The notes under the pieces are model-generated. The model saw only the letters and a program-made list of their open reading frames with translations. It was not told the origin of the DNA and did not search any database. A program made the translations under genes and the position numbers. Shown piece by piece: positions 31,600-41,240 of a stretch of 45,885 bases of DNA. Origin of the DNA: an uncultured Psychrobacillus sp. (lineage in GTDB: Bacteria > Bacillota > Bacilli > Bacillales_A > Planococcaceae); assembly GCA_934234185.1 (NCBI GenBank), contig CAKQHO010000016.1:1-45885 (forward strand), given 5' to 3'. Position 1 is the stretch's first letter. Each line of letters begins with the position of its first letter.

Positions 31600-33831
31600 T
31601 TATACTTTTTCGATTGGTGCAAATTTAGCAAGCAATCGCTTGATTCCAGTAGGACTTGGAAAAGCAATATCTACCTCTGTATTCTCACCTTCCCCACGAA
31701 CACTGACAACCATACCTTCTCCCCAGGTTTTATGTTTTGCTTTGTCTCCAACCTTCCAGCCTACTTTTTCTCCACCAGTAGTCTGATATGTCGGTCTAGT
31801 CACGGCGGGTCTTAAAGTAATAGGAGATACCGAATCCATTTCTCTATGTTTGTTTTTACGGAAATCCTTCGTCCACCCTACTATCTCTATAATGTCATCC
31901 GAAATCTCTCCTATAAAACGGGAAGGGCTGTTATAGCTGCCTCTTCCAAAAATAGTACGTGATTGGGCACAGGTGATGAATAATCTTTCCTCAGCTCTAG
32001 TAATTCCCACATATGCGAGACGTCTTTCCTCTTCCATTTCATCGTCATCTCCAATAGAGCGAGCATGCGGAAAAATGTTTTCCTCCATACCGATGATAAA
32101 TACTACGGGAAATTCTAGACCCTTAGCTGCATGCATGGTCATCAAAATGATATTTCCTTGTGAAACATCCTGATCCTCATCCAGCTTATCAATATCTGAA
32201 ATCAGAGCCAGGTCAGTTAAAAATGCCACGAGAGATTTATCCTCACTCTTTTCTTCAAACGCCTTGGTAACAGAGAGGAACTCTTCTATATTTTCTAGAC
32301 GACTTTCTGCTTCTATAGTCTTTTCGTTTTTTAGCATAGTCTTGTAGCCAGTCTTATCTAGCACCTGCTCTACAATTTCAGTCACTGATAAAAACTCCTG
32401 CATTTGAGTCAGATTATTGAGAAGCGAATGGAATTCTACTACTGATTTTACCGCTCTAGGCGGTAATCCCATAAAATCTACTTCATTAAGTGCATCTAAT
32501 ATAGAACGATCCTGCTCTAGTGCATAGACTGCCATGCGCTCAAAAGAGGTTGCCCCAATATTTCTCTTTGGCTCGTTAATAATTCTAGATAATGACAGAT
32601 CGTCATCATTATTAGCAATTAATCGAAGATACGCTAGTAAGTCTTTAATCTCCTTGCGATCATAGAACTTCGTGCCTCCTACGATGGTATAAGCCATATT
32701 TGACTTAACCAATACCTCCTCCATCACACGCGATTGTGCATTCGTACGATACAGAATGGCAAAGTCATTTAACGTCCTGTTTTCTTGCTCCATTAAATCT
32801 TGTATTTTTTGAACTACGAACTGTGCTTCTTGCTGCTCATCAGTAGCTCTAAATAACTCCACTTTTTCTCCCTCAAGGTTTTCTGTACGAAGAACCTTTG
32901 GGTATCTGCTTTTATTATTCGAGATGACATCATTGGCAGCCTGCAGAATTCGTTGAGAGGAACGATAATTTTGCTCCAGCATAATAGCCTCTGCCTCTGG
33001 ATAGTCTTTTTCAAACGAAAGAATATTTTGAATATCTGCTCCTCGCCAGCGATAGATAGATTGGTCAGAGTCACCAACTACGCAAATATTTTTAAACTTT
33101 TTAGCTAAAAGCTGTACAAGCTCATATTGTGCCTTGTTGGTATCCTGATACTCGTCTACATGAATATACTGGAATCTATTTTGATAATATTCAAGAACAT
33201 CTGGTACTCGCTTAAATAACGTAAGAGTGGTCATGATTAAATCGTCAAAGTCTAAGGACTGATTTTTACGAAGACGCTGTTGGTAAGCTTTATAAACCTG
33301 GGCTACTGTCTTTTCAAAGGGGTTATGCTCGTTTATTTGCCCTTCATAGGTCTCTGCATCTATACAAATGTTTTTCGCACCACTAATAGCATTTAACATA
33401 GAACGAGGGTCATATCGTTTTGAATCAATATTTTGCTCTTTTAAAACATTTTTGATAACTGTTAGCTGATCTGAAGTATCTAGAATGGAGAAGCTTCGTG
33501 AATAGCCAAGGCGATCAATATCTCTTCTTAAGATACGAACACACATGGAGTGAAAAGTGGATACCCACATACTTTCCCCTGTACCTGGTCCTAGTATGCT
33601 ATCAATTCGCTCTCTCATTTCTCGTGCTGCCTTATTTGTAAAGGTTATAGCAAGTATTTTAGAAGGATATACCTCCTTCTCCACGATTAAATAGGCTATA
33701 CGATGAGTTAATACCCTTGTTTTTCCAGAGCCTGCCCCAGCCATGATTAATAAGGGACCTTCTGTTGTTTTAACAGCCTTCTCTTGCTCCTTGTTCATTC
33801 CCTTTAAGAGGTTTTTGGTGATTATCTCCAT
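31600..33831 (-). CDS. pcrA: ATP-dependent DNA helicase PcrA
   Basis: This 743-residue superfamily 1 (UvrD/Rep) 3'-5' helicase acts in repair, rolling-circle plasmid replication and removal of RecA or RNA polymerase. Motifs seen are Walker A AGAGSGKTRVL, DEYQDTNKAQYELV (motif II), GDSDQSIYRWRGAD (III), LEQNYRSSQRIL (IV), TMHAAKGLEFPVVF (V) and AYVGITRAEERL (VI). A C-terminal Tudor-like RNA-polymerase-binding domain has KVGDKAKHKTWGEGMV. I use the ATG at 33829-33831 with AAAGGAAG upstream; an ATG 24 bases earlier has no better site. It is 67 bases after pcrB. Confidence 0.96.
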   Translation of the reverse strand: MEIITKNLLKGMNKEQEKAVKTTEGPLLIMAGAGSGKTRVLTHRIAYLIVEKEVYPSKILAITFTNKAAREMRERIDSILGPGTGESMWVSTFHSMCVRILRRDIDRLGYSRSFSILDTSDQLTVIKNVLKEQNIDSKRYDPRSMLNAISGAKNICIDAETYEGQINEHNPFEKTVAQVYKAYQQRLRKNQSLDFDDLIMTTLTLFKRVPDVLEYYQNRFQYIHVDEYQDTNKAQYELVQLLAKKFKNICVVGDSDQSIYRWRGADIQNILSFEKDYPEAEAIMLEQNYRSSQRILQAANDVISNNKSRYPKVLRTENLEGEKVELFRATDEQQEAQFVVQKIQDLMEQENRTLNDFAILYRTNAQSRVMEEVLVKSNMAYTIVGGTKFYDRKEIKDLLAYLRLIANNDDDLSLSRIINEPKRNIGATSFERMAVYALEQDRSILDALNEVDFMGLPPRAVKSVVEFHSLLNNLTQMQEFLSVTEIVEQVLDKTGYKTMLKNEKTIEAESRLENIEEFLSVTKAFEEKSEDKSLVAFLTDLALISDIDKLDEDQDVSQGNIILMTMHAAKGLEFPVVFIIGMEENIFPHARSIGDDDEMEEERRLAYVGITRAEERLFITCAQSRTIFGRGSYNSPSRFIGEISDDIIEIVGWTKDFRKNKHREMDSVSPITLRPAVTRPTYQTTGGEKVGWKVGDKAKHKTWGEGMVVSVRGEGENTEVDIAFPSPTGIKRLLAKFAPIEKV

Positions 33832-33898
33832 TACGTACACTTCCTTTAAGAACATTTGTTCCTCTTATTATATCTTCTACTACCTTTATACTCAATTG

Positions 33899-34579
33899 TC
33901 ATTTGACTGCTTTTACTGTTTTTAATGCTTCCGTAAGATTATCATATATTTGGTTCCCAACAATAATCGTATCTGCATGCTCTGCCATTTCTCTAGCCTG
34001 CTCTACTGTTTTAATACCGCCTCCGTAAAATAGTCTAGTCTGCCGAAGGTTCTTCTTTACCTTTTTCACTGCTTCTAAATCCCCGTACGTCCCACTGTAT
34101 TCCATATAAAAGATGGGAAACTTAAACATATGCTCAACCATTTGAGCATAAGCAATTATATCCTCCATGCTGTTAACCGGCTGAGCATTCGTTAGGGCTG
34201 CAGCCTTACATTCAGGGTTTAAAATACAATATCCCTCTGGTATAATTTCCTCCCAGTTCATAATCTCCCCGTATTCTTTCATGGCTTCATGGTGTAAATC
34301 CTTTACCCACTTAGTTTCATTACTATTTAACACACTTGGAATAAAGTAAAAATCAAAGCCAGGAGTTAAGCTTTCTAAAGTTGATACCTCTAGAGCTACT
34401 GGTACTGCATATCTTCTAATTCTCATAAGAAGTTCAATCACATTATCTAATGTAACCCCGTCTGAACCGCCAATAATAATAGCATCCGTGCCAGATTCAC
34501 AAACCCTTTCTAAATCCTCTGAAGAAATGTATTTTGCCGGATCTAGCTTAAATATATGTCGCCATTCTTTATATTCCAT
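33899..34579 (-). CDS. pcrB: Heptaprenylglyceryl phosphate synthase PcrB
   Basis: This 226-residue TIM-barrel prenyltransferase of the GGGP-synthase family joins heptaprenyl diphosphate to glycerol-1-phosphate. The phosphate-binding and substrate segments are present: ESGTDAIIIGGSDGVTLDNV, MEYSGTYGDLEAVK and FYGGGIKTVEQAREMAEHAD. The ATG has AGGTG upstream. It leads into pcrA, as in B. subtilis. A terminator separates it from yerC, so it probably starts a new transcription unit, though its promoter in the 98-base gap is not clear. Confidence 0.94.
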   Translation of the reverse strand: MEYKEWRHIFKLDPAKYISSEDLERVCESGTDAIIIGGSDGVTLDNVIELLMRIRRYAVPVALEVSTLESLTPGFDFYFIPSVLNSNETKWVKDLHHEAMKEYGEIMNWEEIIPEGYCILNPECKAAALTNAQPVNSMEDIIAYAQMVEHMFKFPIFYMEYSGTYGDLEAVKKVKKNLRQTRLFYGGGIKTVEQAREMAEHADTIIVGNQIYDNLTEALKTVKAVK

Positions 34580-34622
34580 TATTTCACCTACACCTAATAT
34601 TGTTATATCACTTTATTATAAC

Positions 34623-34652
34623 AAAAAAACTGAACAGACATCGCTGTTCAGT
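34623..34652 (-). terminator. Rho-independent terminator after yerC
   Basis: A perfect 9-bp stem ACTGAACAG / CTGTTCAGT (34629-34637 with 34644-34652) is followed by seven U residues on the minus strand. It lies 25 bases past the yerC stop. Confidence 0.9.
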
Positions 34653-34677
34653 CAAGTTGCTATTATTTTCATTCATT

Positions 34678-34998
34678 CTACTCTTTTGTTGGTTGAAAGG
34701 GCTGCTCCTCAGGATAAAGTCTGCTGAGCATTTCGTCGTAACCATCATTCCCATAATCAAATGCTCTTCTGACACGTGAAATGGTCGCTGTACTTGCTCC
34801 TGTTTCTTTTTTAATAGACTCATAAGTCTTTTTTAAACGAAGGAGATGAGCTACTTCAAACCTTTGAGCCAATGATTGAATTTCACTTATGGTACAAAGA
34901 TCATCAAAGAAGCGATAACATTCTTCTATATCCTTTAGCTGTAAAATAGCATTAAATAATTGTTCTGTTTGATGACCCTTTATTTTCTCAATTTGCAT
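34678..34998 (-). CDS. yerC: YerC/YecD family TrpR-related regulator
   Basis: This 106-residue protein resembles the Trp repressor. A helical dimerisation region (GHQTEQLFNAILQLKDIEEC and FDDLCTISEIQSLAQRFEVA) leads into the DNA-reading helix-turn-helix GASTATISRVRRAFDYGNDG. In Bacillus the homologue is a small DNA-binding protein of unsettled regulon. AAAGGAATG lies before the ATG. It follows yerB by 18 bases and ends in a strong terminator, closing the yerABC unit. Confidence 0.92.
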   Translation of the reverse strand: MQIEKIKGHQTEQLFNAILQLKDIEECYRFFDDLCTISEIQSLAQRFEVAHLLRLKKTYESIKKETGASTATISRVRRAFDYGNDGYDEMLSRLYPEEQPFQPTKE

Positions 34999-35016
34999 CT
35001 ACTGGTTCATTCCTTT

Positions 35017-36069
35017 CTATGGAAGATATTTTACCATGGAGGAGAGACCAGGACTGGTAGGTACAAAGCTTATCCACGTTTGCCCTGGTACAAGCTTAGA
35101 CGGCACTCCATTTTCCATCGGTATAAGTATGCCATCTACATTTTTCCATTCTATTTCCTTCATAATGCCCGCCTGAAAAAGATAGGCTTTTCCTTCTCCA
35201 TTAATGGACAAGTCCTGTCTTCCAACGCTATCAATTACTCGATGTGGCATTTCCATAAATATAACATTAGAGATCTTTATCGGTTCTTCCGAATCCTTGT
35301 CAACAGTCTGTATACCCGCTGTTTTTCGTTCGTAAGTCCCTTCCTCTGCCATATATATATATTCATTTTCAAAGCTTGTTCCCGATCCATATCGAATGGT
35401 AACACTAGACGCTGGATTTCCTATTTTCGCTCCATCTAAGGAATCATAAAAGGATAAAGTCGGTACCTTTTTAATTTCCAGAGAAGCACCCACTTTTTCA
35501 GCACCAGCTAATACATTTTCACCTGTTATATAAGAGTTATGTGGTGCCTTTCGTTCGGAGGAGCGCTTAAACAGGATACCATCATATTGCATCCCGTTGA
35601 TATGATCAACCTCTCGAGCATTTAGCATCTTTTGAGCATCAGGGCTGTACCCATGAGCGATATAAAATGCGTCTAAGCCCTTAGCTATATTTATAAAATA
35701 ATCCCTTGCACTTCTTACAGGTCCAATATTAGATGGTAGCTCGCTTTGGTATAACGCTAATAATCTCGTTACATTACCTTCTGCTAACATCTCATATATA
35801 ATGTCAGCATCTGTTAGCCCTGATTGAGGACGAGCAAGCGGATGATTATTTATCGTAACTAAAATTGGTCTTTGCTTTAATTCTACCTCGGAACCTTCCC
35901 CAGTAAAAGGAGCAACATATGGCAACACCACAGGCTCTTCTTCTTTTACTTCTTCTTTTACTTCTTCCTCAACAAGTTCTTTTGCAACTACCTCTTCTAT
36001 TACCTTCTCTTTTGAACAGCCCACTAATAGTAAGCCAACAGCTATCACATATCCCCATTTTTTGAACAC
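35017..36069 (-). CDS. yerB: DUF3048 lipoprotein YerB
   Basis: The 350-residue secreted lipoprotein has a signal peptide ending LLVGC (Cys18), then an acidic low-complexity linker rich in E, K and V (about residues 20-50), then the DUF3048 domain: RPILVTINNHPLARPQSGLT, LLALYQSELPSNIGPVRSAR, and near the C-terminus KEIEWKNVDGILIPMENG. The family is widespread in Firmicutes and its role at the cell surface is unknown. GTG start with GTAGGAGG upstream. It lies 12 bases after yerA. Confidence 0.92.
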   Translation of the reverse strand: MFKKWGYVIAVGLLLVGCSKEKVIEEVVAKELVEEEVKEEVKEEEPVVLPYVAPFTGEGSEVELKQRPILVTINNHPLARPQSGLTDADIIYEMLAEGNVTRLLALYQSELPSNIGPVRSARDYFINIAKGLDAFYIAHGYSPDAQKMLNAREVDHINGMQYDGILFKRSSERKAPHNSYITGENVLAGAEKVGASLEIKKVPTLSFYDSLDGAKIGNPASSVTIRYGSGTSFENEYIYMAEEGTYERKTAGIQTVDKDSEEPIKISNVIFMEMPHRVIDSVGRQDLSINGEGKAYLFQAGIMKEIEWKNVDGILIPMENGVPSKLVPGQTWISFVPTSPGLSSMVKYLP

Positions 36070-36081
36070 AGCACATTCCTC

Positions 36082-37812
36082 CTACCTCATTACTGCTGGA
36101 AATAATACTTGTTTTTTCAGTACCTCAAATATCCCTTTTTGTGTGATACGAACATAGGGCAAATGAGTGGACTGTAAAAACAATAATGTATATATTGCAT
36201 CCCCGTGTTTAAATCCTCTTTCAGCTAATTCTCTTTTTAATATTAGCTCTTCTTTTATTAAATCTTCCATTGGCTTGTCCGACAACCCTCCACCAATTGG
36301 CAGCTTTATGGAGCAAATAACTTCATCATTCTCTACAATTACAATTCCACCATTCATTTGCTTCACTTCTTCAAAAGCTTGGAGCATGCTCTTCTTATTT
36401 TTTCCAATAAGCAGTATGTCTCCTGTATTAGAATAAGATGAAGCAAAGCCTTGTAACGAGGTCGCAAAGCCTTTTATTAAGGTAGAAACCTTCCATTTAC
36501 CATCTCTGTCTATTAGGAGTAGAAAGCTTTCATCGTGATCTGTAGACAATTCATTGTCTGTTGTATCCACGCTAATTGAGTAAGGCTTCGTAATAACGTC
36601 ATTTACCATCTGAATTCCAAAAGGCATCGAAAACTGAAAATCATCTTCTGTCAGACTAAAGTCTAAATTTAGGTCAGGCATTTGTGACCAATCTATTCCA
36701 CTAAAGCCCTTAAGCTTTTTGCCATCCTTCCTTAGCCAAACACCCTTGGATAATACACTAACTGGAACAGGATTAAATTCATTCTCTAAGAAGTTTAAAT
36801 TTGCAAAACGACCTGTTGCTATTACTCCGTGCAAGTTAGATAGATTATAATACTTTGCTGGATTAAAGGAAGCCATTAAGTATGCATCGATAGGTGAAAC
36901 TCCTGCATCTAATGCAACTTGGATACATTTATCCATCAGCCCATCCTGATGGAATGAGGGAGTTGAGCCATCGGTTGTCATCATAATATGGTCAAAAATG
37001 CGTAAATCCTTTTCTAAGATATCCTTAAGCAAGATAGGTAAATCAGGTCGAATAGAGGAGTGACGTAAAGTCACAGCATAACCATGCAGAATTCTTCTTT
37101 CTACTTCCTCTATGGTCATTGATTCATGGTCTCCATCGGCTCCAAGAAGCCTCATTTTCGCAAGCGTTTTTTCAGATGCTCCTGGAAAATGCCCTTCAAT
37201 TTTCATGCCGTTGCGTTTCGCTTGCTGCATCCAGTAAAGCATTTGATCGTCCCCAGATAGAAGTCGTGGCCACCCTGTCAGCTCTCCACCCATAATAACA
37301 TCTGGACGTTCAATCCAATCTCCTACTGTTTTAGAGTTAAAAAGCTGCTCCTCGTTTTCCAGTTCTGTTTGCGAATCAAATCGAGCCCACCAGTAAAAGG
37401 AGAAAGGAAGCTTCTGAAGCTCATCCATGATTGAAAACGCTTTCTTGTTTTCAAGCATCAAAAATAGAATTAGGTTATCGGCAATAAATGCTGTAGTACC
37501 TAATTGGGCTGCATAATCAGCAAATGTTTGTGGATTATAGAGTTGGAACGGGTGTACATGAGGATCTATATAACCTGGAACAACTTTTTGACCAGCAGCG
37601 TCATACACTTCTGTCGTCTCAGAAATCAAGGGCATTTCCAAGCCAGAATATACAATGCGATCTTTCACAATCCAAATATTACCGTTTATCCATTTTTTTA
37701 AATGGCTATGTAAGTACGTTGCATTTTTAATAAGGATATCCGGAGCTTTTGTCTTATTTAACACTTCAATTTGATGACGGATATCTTCAATTTTCCAGAT
37801 AGGATAATGCAT
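36082..37812 (-). CDS. yerA: Adenine-deaminase-like amidohydrolase YerA
   Basis: This 576-residue amidohydrolase has the metal-binding DPHVHPFQ motif near residue 80, a GGELTGWPRLL segment near 175, GHFPGA, ADGDHESMT and MTTDGS near 275, and a C-terminal adenine-deaminase domain with VENDEVICSIKLPIGGGLSD. It is related to adenine deaminase, which makes hypoxanthine plus ammonia. Its place right after the purine operon suggests purine salvage, but true activity of YerA proteins is uncertain because some active-site segments differ from Ade. GAAAGGAGAAG precedes the ATG. A perfect cre-like sequence lies inside the gene at 37431-37445. Confidence 0.88.
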   Translation of the reverse strand: MHYPIWKIEDIRHQIEVLNKTKAPDILIKNATYLHSHLKKWINGNIWIVKDRIVYSGLEMPLISETTEVYDAAGQKVVPGYIDPHVHPFQLYNPQTFADYAAQLGTTAFIADNLILFLMLENKKAFSIMDELQKLPFSFYWWARFDSQTELENEEQLFNSKTVGDWIERPDVIMGGELTGWPRLLSGDDQMLYWMQQAKRNGMKIEGHFPGASEKTLAKMRLLGADGDHESMTIEEVERRILHGYAVTLRHSSIRPDLPILLKDILEKDLRIFDHIMMTTDGSTPSFHQDGLMDKCIQVALDAGVSPIDAYLMASFNPAKYYNLSNLHGVIATGRFANLNFLENEFNPVPVSVLSKGVWLRKDGKKLKGFSGIDWSQMPDLNLDFSLTEDDFQFSMPFGIQMVNDVITKPYSISVDTTDNELSTDHDESFLLLIDRDGKWKVSTLIKGFATSLQGFASSYSNTGDILLIGKNKKSMLQAFEEVKQMNGGIVIVENDEVICSIKLPIGGGLSDKPMEDLIKEELILKRELAERGFKHGDAIYTLLFLQSTHLPYVRITQKGIFEVLKKQVLFPAVMR

Positions 37813-38367
37813 GGTTCTTCTCCTTTCTATTATGTTCTGATAAAAACAATAGTAGCATAGTACTTTAGCAAATCAAAGCACTGAATTGTATTTTTAGTAA
37901 ATTCTGATAAAAAGTTAGTCAAAAGATATACAAATTTAGATTTATTACCTGTTATTGTGTTAACACACGGGAATTAAATGAACTATATTCCGTTTAGGCA
38001 AACAAAATACATTGTCATTTATAGAAAGAATTACTAATAATTTTTCTCGCTAGAGTCGACCTCTGTAACTGGCATCTATCGATGAATTTTTATTAATTCA
38101 AGCATGTTGGGGGAGTTTAGAATTTAGAACCTAAAATTGGACCATTAGTATATATCTTCTGCAAACTACTCGACTAATCTTCCTTTCTTAAAGGAAACTA
38201 CTTTGACCTTCTATTTTTTATAACATTCTTTCTTAAAACTACTTATCTATACTTAATAGACTATTCCTTAAGATTATTAAACATGACTTTAAAGAGATAA
38301 TAGGAAATAGTAAGCATGAAAACCAATTTGTACTGTGTTCCATTCTTCTACCACTAATATGTAATAC
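37813..38367. other. Spacer upstream of yerA, no gene seen
   Basis: This is about 555 bases between the purD terminator and yerA. It is AT-rich, with no ORF that has a ribosome site and no recognisable purine riboswitch fold. A perfect 12-bp palindrome TGTGTTAACACA lies at 37956-37967, about 145 bases before the yerA start. The yerABC promoter must lie here, but I could not assign it. Confidence 0.5.
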
Positions 38368-38368
38368 A

Positions 38369-38395
38369 AAAAAAGGCACCCCATGATGCCTTTTT
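38369..38395. terminator. Terminator of the purine operon
   Basis: The stem AAAAAGGCA / TGCCTTTTT (38370-38378 with 38387-38395) has an 8-base loop. A and T runs on both sides make it usable in either direction. It begins 12 bases past the purD stop. Confidence 0.88.
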
Positions 38396-38406
38396 ATTTT
38401 GCATGT

Positions 38407-39660
38407 TTATTGAAATGTACGCCAGCCAATGTCTTTTCTGTAAAATAAACCATCCCATTCTACAGTTGCCAGCCCTGAATATACTTCCTGCTGTGCAGCC
38501 TCTAAGTCTTCCCTTTTTGCTGCTACTAGGATGACCCTTCCACCGTTTGCAATATAATCTTTCCCTTGCAATTTAGTACCAGCATGGAAAATCTCTAACT
38601 TCTCTAGTCCTGCTAAATTAGGAAGTATTGCACCCTTCTTTGGGCTAATTGGGTAGCCCTCAGCAGCTACTACTACACCTAGCATTGCTTCCTCGGTCCA
38701 TTCTAGCTTATATTCTTTTTCTTGCATGAGTGCAGTCATAAAATCGCCAAAGTCGCTTGTCATCCGAGGCAACACCACTTGTGTTTCTGGATCTCCAAAG
38801 CGAGCGTTAAATTCAATAACCTTAGGCCCTTCCTGTGTTAAGATTAGACCCGCATATAAGATGCCTGTAAAAGGGGTCCCTTCCTCCTCCATAGCTTTTA
38901 CGGTAGGAACAACAATTTTTTCAAATGCCTCATTCACAACACTTTCCGAGATCTGCGGGACCGGAGAGTAGGCTCCCATTCCGCCAGTATTTGGTCCCAT
39001 GTCTCCGTCATAAGCACGCTTATGATCCTGAGCAATTACCATCGGATAGATATGTCCTTTATGTACAAAGGACATATAAGAGAATTCCTCTCCATCTAAA
39101 AACTCTTCTATAACTACACGGGAGGATGACTCGCCGTATAGCTGGTTACCAATCATATCTTCCACAGCTTTGTAAGCCTCTTCTACCTTGGTAGCAACTA
39201 CCACACCTTTTCCGGCTGCTAACCCGTCCGCTTTAATTACAATTGGAGCTCCCATTTTGTCTATATATGTTTTAGCCTTATCTACCTCAGTAAAAGTTTC
39301 GTAAGCAGCTGTAGGGATATCATATTTCTTCATTAATTCCTTTGCGAAGGACTTACTTCCCTCAATTTGTGCAGCTGCCTTCGTTGGACCAAAAATAGGT
39401 AGTCCTTGGTCCTGAAAAAAATCAACGATTCCTTCTGCTAACGGCTGCTCTGGACCAACAAACGTTAAATCGATAGCATTTTGCTTTACAAAAGCTGCTA
39501 GCTCTTCAAAGGCCAAACTATGAATGGGTACAATTTTCGCATCACCAGTCATCCCGTCATTACCTGGTGCAACATACACTTCTGTTACAGAAGGAGAATG
39601 CTTGAATTGTCTAGCAATCGCATGTTCACGGCCACCATTTCCGACTACAAGTACTTTCAT
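38407..39660 (-). CDS. purD: Phosphoribosylamine-glycine ligase
   Basis: This 417-residue ATP-grasp enzyme performs the second step of purine synthesis, making GAR from phosphoribosylamine, glycine and ATP. Signatures are MKVLVVGNGGREHAIARQFK, FGPTKAAAQIEGSKSFAKEL, VIKADGLAAGKGVVVATKVE, DHKRAYDGDMGPNTGGMGAY and KVIEFNARFGDPETQ. AAGGAGG precedes the ATG. It is the last gene of the operon, 12 bases after purH. Confidence 0.97.
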   Translation of the reverse strand: MKVLVVGNGGREHAIARQFKHSPSVTEVYVAPGNDGMTGDAKIVPIHSLAFEELAAFVKQNAIDLTFVGPEQPLAEGIVDFFQDQGLPIFGPTKAAAQIEGSKSFAKELMKKYDIPTAAYETFTEVDKAKTYIDKMGAPIVIKADGLAAGKGVVVATKVEEAYKAVEDMIGNQLYGESSSRVVIEEFLDGEEFSYMSFVHKGHIYPMVIAQDHKRAYDGDMGPNTGGMGAYSPVPQISESVVNEAFEKIVVPTVKAMEEEGTPFTGILYAGLILTQEGPKVIEFNARFGDPETQVVLPRMTSDFGDFMTALMQEKEYKLEWTEEAMLGVVVAAEGYPISPKKGAILPNLAGLEKLEIFHAGTKLQGKDYIANGGRVILVAAKREDLEAAQQEVYSGLATVEWDGLFYRKDIGWRTFQ

Positions 39661-39672
39661 GTGTTTTCCTCC

Positions 39673-41208
39673 TTAATGTTTAAAATGACGAATGCCTGTG
39701 AATACCATTGCTATACCATATTCGTTTGCCTTATCAATGGAGTCCTGGTCTTTTACAGAGCCACCTGTTTGAATAATCGCTGTGATACCAGCTTTAGCTG
39801 CCGCTTCTACCGTATCATTCATTGGGAAGAATGCATCTGAAGCGAGTGCTGCTCCATTTGCTCGTTCGCCTGCTTGCTCCAATGCTATCCTTGCTGAACC
39901 TACCCGGTTCATTTGCCCCGCTCCAATTCCAATGGTCATATCAGCTGTAGCTACCACAATCGCGTTAGACTTCACATGCTTTACAACATTCCATGCTAAT
40001 GTCATAGCCTCCCATTCCTCCGTTGTAGGCTCGCGATTTGTTACAACTTTTAAGTTAGCGTCCTGCAATCCAAAGCTATCGGGAGATTGAACAAGTAAGC
40101 CACCTTCAACAGAGACCGTGTTCCATTTATCTTTTTTGGATTGCTCATAAGATATTGTTAAAAGTCGGATGTTTTTCTTTGCAGTCAGCATTGCAATTGC
40201 CTCCTCAGAAAAGGAAGGTGCAATGACAATTTCTAAGAAAATACCTGCCAGGATTTTAGCAGTAGCAGCATCTACCTCTCTGTTCAGTGCAACAATCCCA
40301 CCAAAGATAGAAGTAGAATCAGCCTCGTATGCCTTTTGGAAAGCACCAGAAATCGTATCACCTGTACCCACACCACATGGATTCATATGCTTCACAGCAA
40401 CTGCTGCGGGAATTTCAAATTCCTTTATCATTTGAATAGCTGCATTGGCATCTTGAATATTGTTGTAGGAGAGCTCCTTACCGTGTAATTGCTCTGCAGA
40501 AGCAATTGAAAAATCAGAGCCAAGTGGCTTTTGATAGAATGCTGCCTTTTGATGTGGATTTTCTCCATAGCGCAGAGCCTGTTTTCGTTCGTATGTAAGT
40601 GTTAATAACTCGGGGAAATCCTCTCCTGATAGATTTGTCATATAATCCGCAATCAAAGCATCATACGAGGCTGTATGTCTAAATACCTTAGCAGCCAATT
40701 TACGACGTGTTTCAAGCGACGTTTCTCCCGTTTCCTTTAGTTGCTCTAAAACCTCGGCATAATCTGCACTATCCGTGATCACAGTTACATACTGATGGTT
40801 TTTTGCTGCAGAACGAAGCATAGAAGGACCGCCAATATCTATATTCTCGATTGCATCCTCCACTGTAACGGTCGGCTTTGAGATTGTTTCACGAAATGGA
40901 TAAAGGTTGACACAAACAACCTGAATAGGTGTAATACTGTGTTCCTCCAACTGCGCCTGATGAGAAGGATCATCATGCTTTGCAAGTAACCCTCCATGAA
41001 TCATCGGATTTAAGGTTTTTACTCGACCATCCAAAATCTCTGGAAATTTTGTCACCTGGTCAACAGGGGTAATTACTACACCATTTTTCTCTAAATAGGC
41101 AGCAGTACCACCTGTAGATAATATTTCATAACCAAGCTGTTCCAGCTCTTTTGCAAACTCAAGAATACCTGACTTATCTGACACACTAATCAACGCACGT
41201 TTGAACAC
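39673..41208 (-). CDS. purH: Bifunctional AICAR transformylase / IMP cyclohydrolase
   Basis: The 511-residue bifunctional enzyme completes IMP synthesis. The N-terminal cyclohydrolase domain (about 1-195) has ALISVSDKSGILEFAKELEQ and LDGRVKTLNPMIHGGLLAKH. The C-terminal transformylase domain has RYGENPHQKAAFYQ, the catalytic VKHMNPCGVGTG segment and SDAFFPMNDTVEAA. GTG start with AAAGGAGGAAG upstream. Unusually, 189 bases separate it from purN, holding a terminator and a hairpin repeat, so its transcription may rely on readthrough or a local promoter. Confidence 0.97.
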   Translation of the reverse strand: MFKRALISVSDKSGILEFAKELEQLGYEILSTGGTAAYLEKNGVVITPVDQVTKFPEILDGRVKTLNPMIHGGLLAKHDDPSHQAQLEEHSITPIQVVCVNLYPFRETISKPTVTVEDAIENIDIGGPSMLRSAAKNHQYVTVITDSADYAEVLEQLKETGETSLETRRKLAAKVFRHTASYDALIADYMTNLSGEDFPELLTLTYERKQALRYGENPHQKAAFYQKPLGSDFSIASAEQLHGKELSYNNIQDANAAIQMIKEFEIPAAVAVKHMNPCGVGTGDTISGAFQKAYEADSTSIFGGIVALNREVDAATAKILAGIFLEIVIAPSFSEEAIAMLTAKKNIRLLTISYEQSKKDKWNTVSVEGGLLVQSPDSFGLQDANLKVVTNREPTTEEWEAMTLAWNVVKHVKSNAIVVATADMTIGIGAGQMNRVGSARIALEQAGERANGAALASDAFFPMNDTVEAAAKAGITAIIQTGGSVKDQDSIDKANEYGIAMVFTGIRHFKH

Positions 41209-41240
41209 AATACTTCCTCCTTTTTATATAGAAATGCGTA

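Noticed and set aside
34960..35439. Plus-strand open frame of 159 codons antisense to yerB and yerC
   Set aside because: It lies opposite two well-supported genes, has no ribosome site and an implausible composition rich in Tyr, Phe, His and Arg.
37813..38406. Possible purine riboswitch in the long spacer
   Set aside because: The conserved loop-loop and junction bases of the purine aptamer were not found, and the purine operon leader lies beyond the window's right edge.
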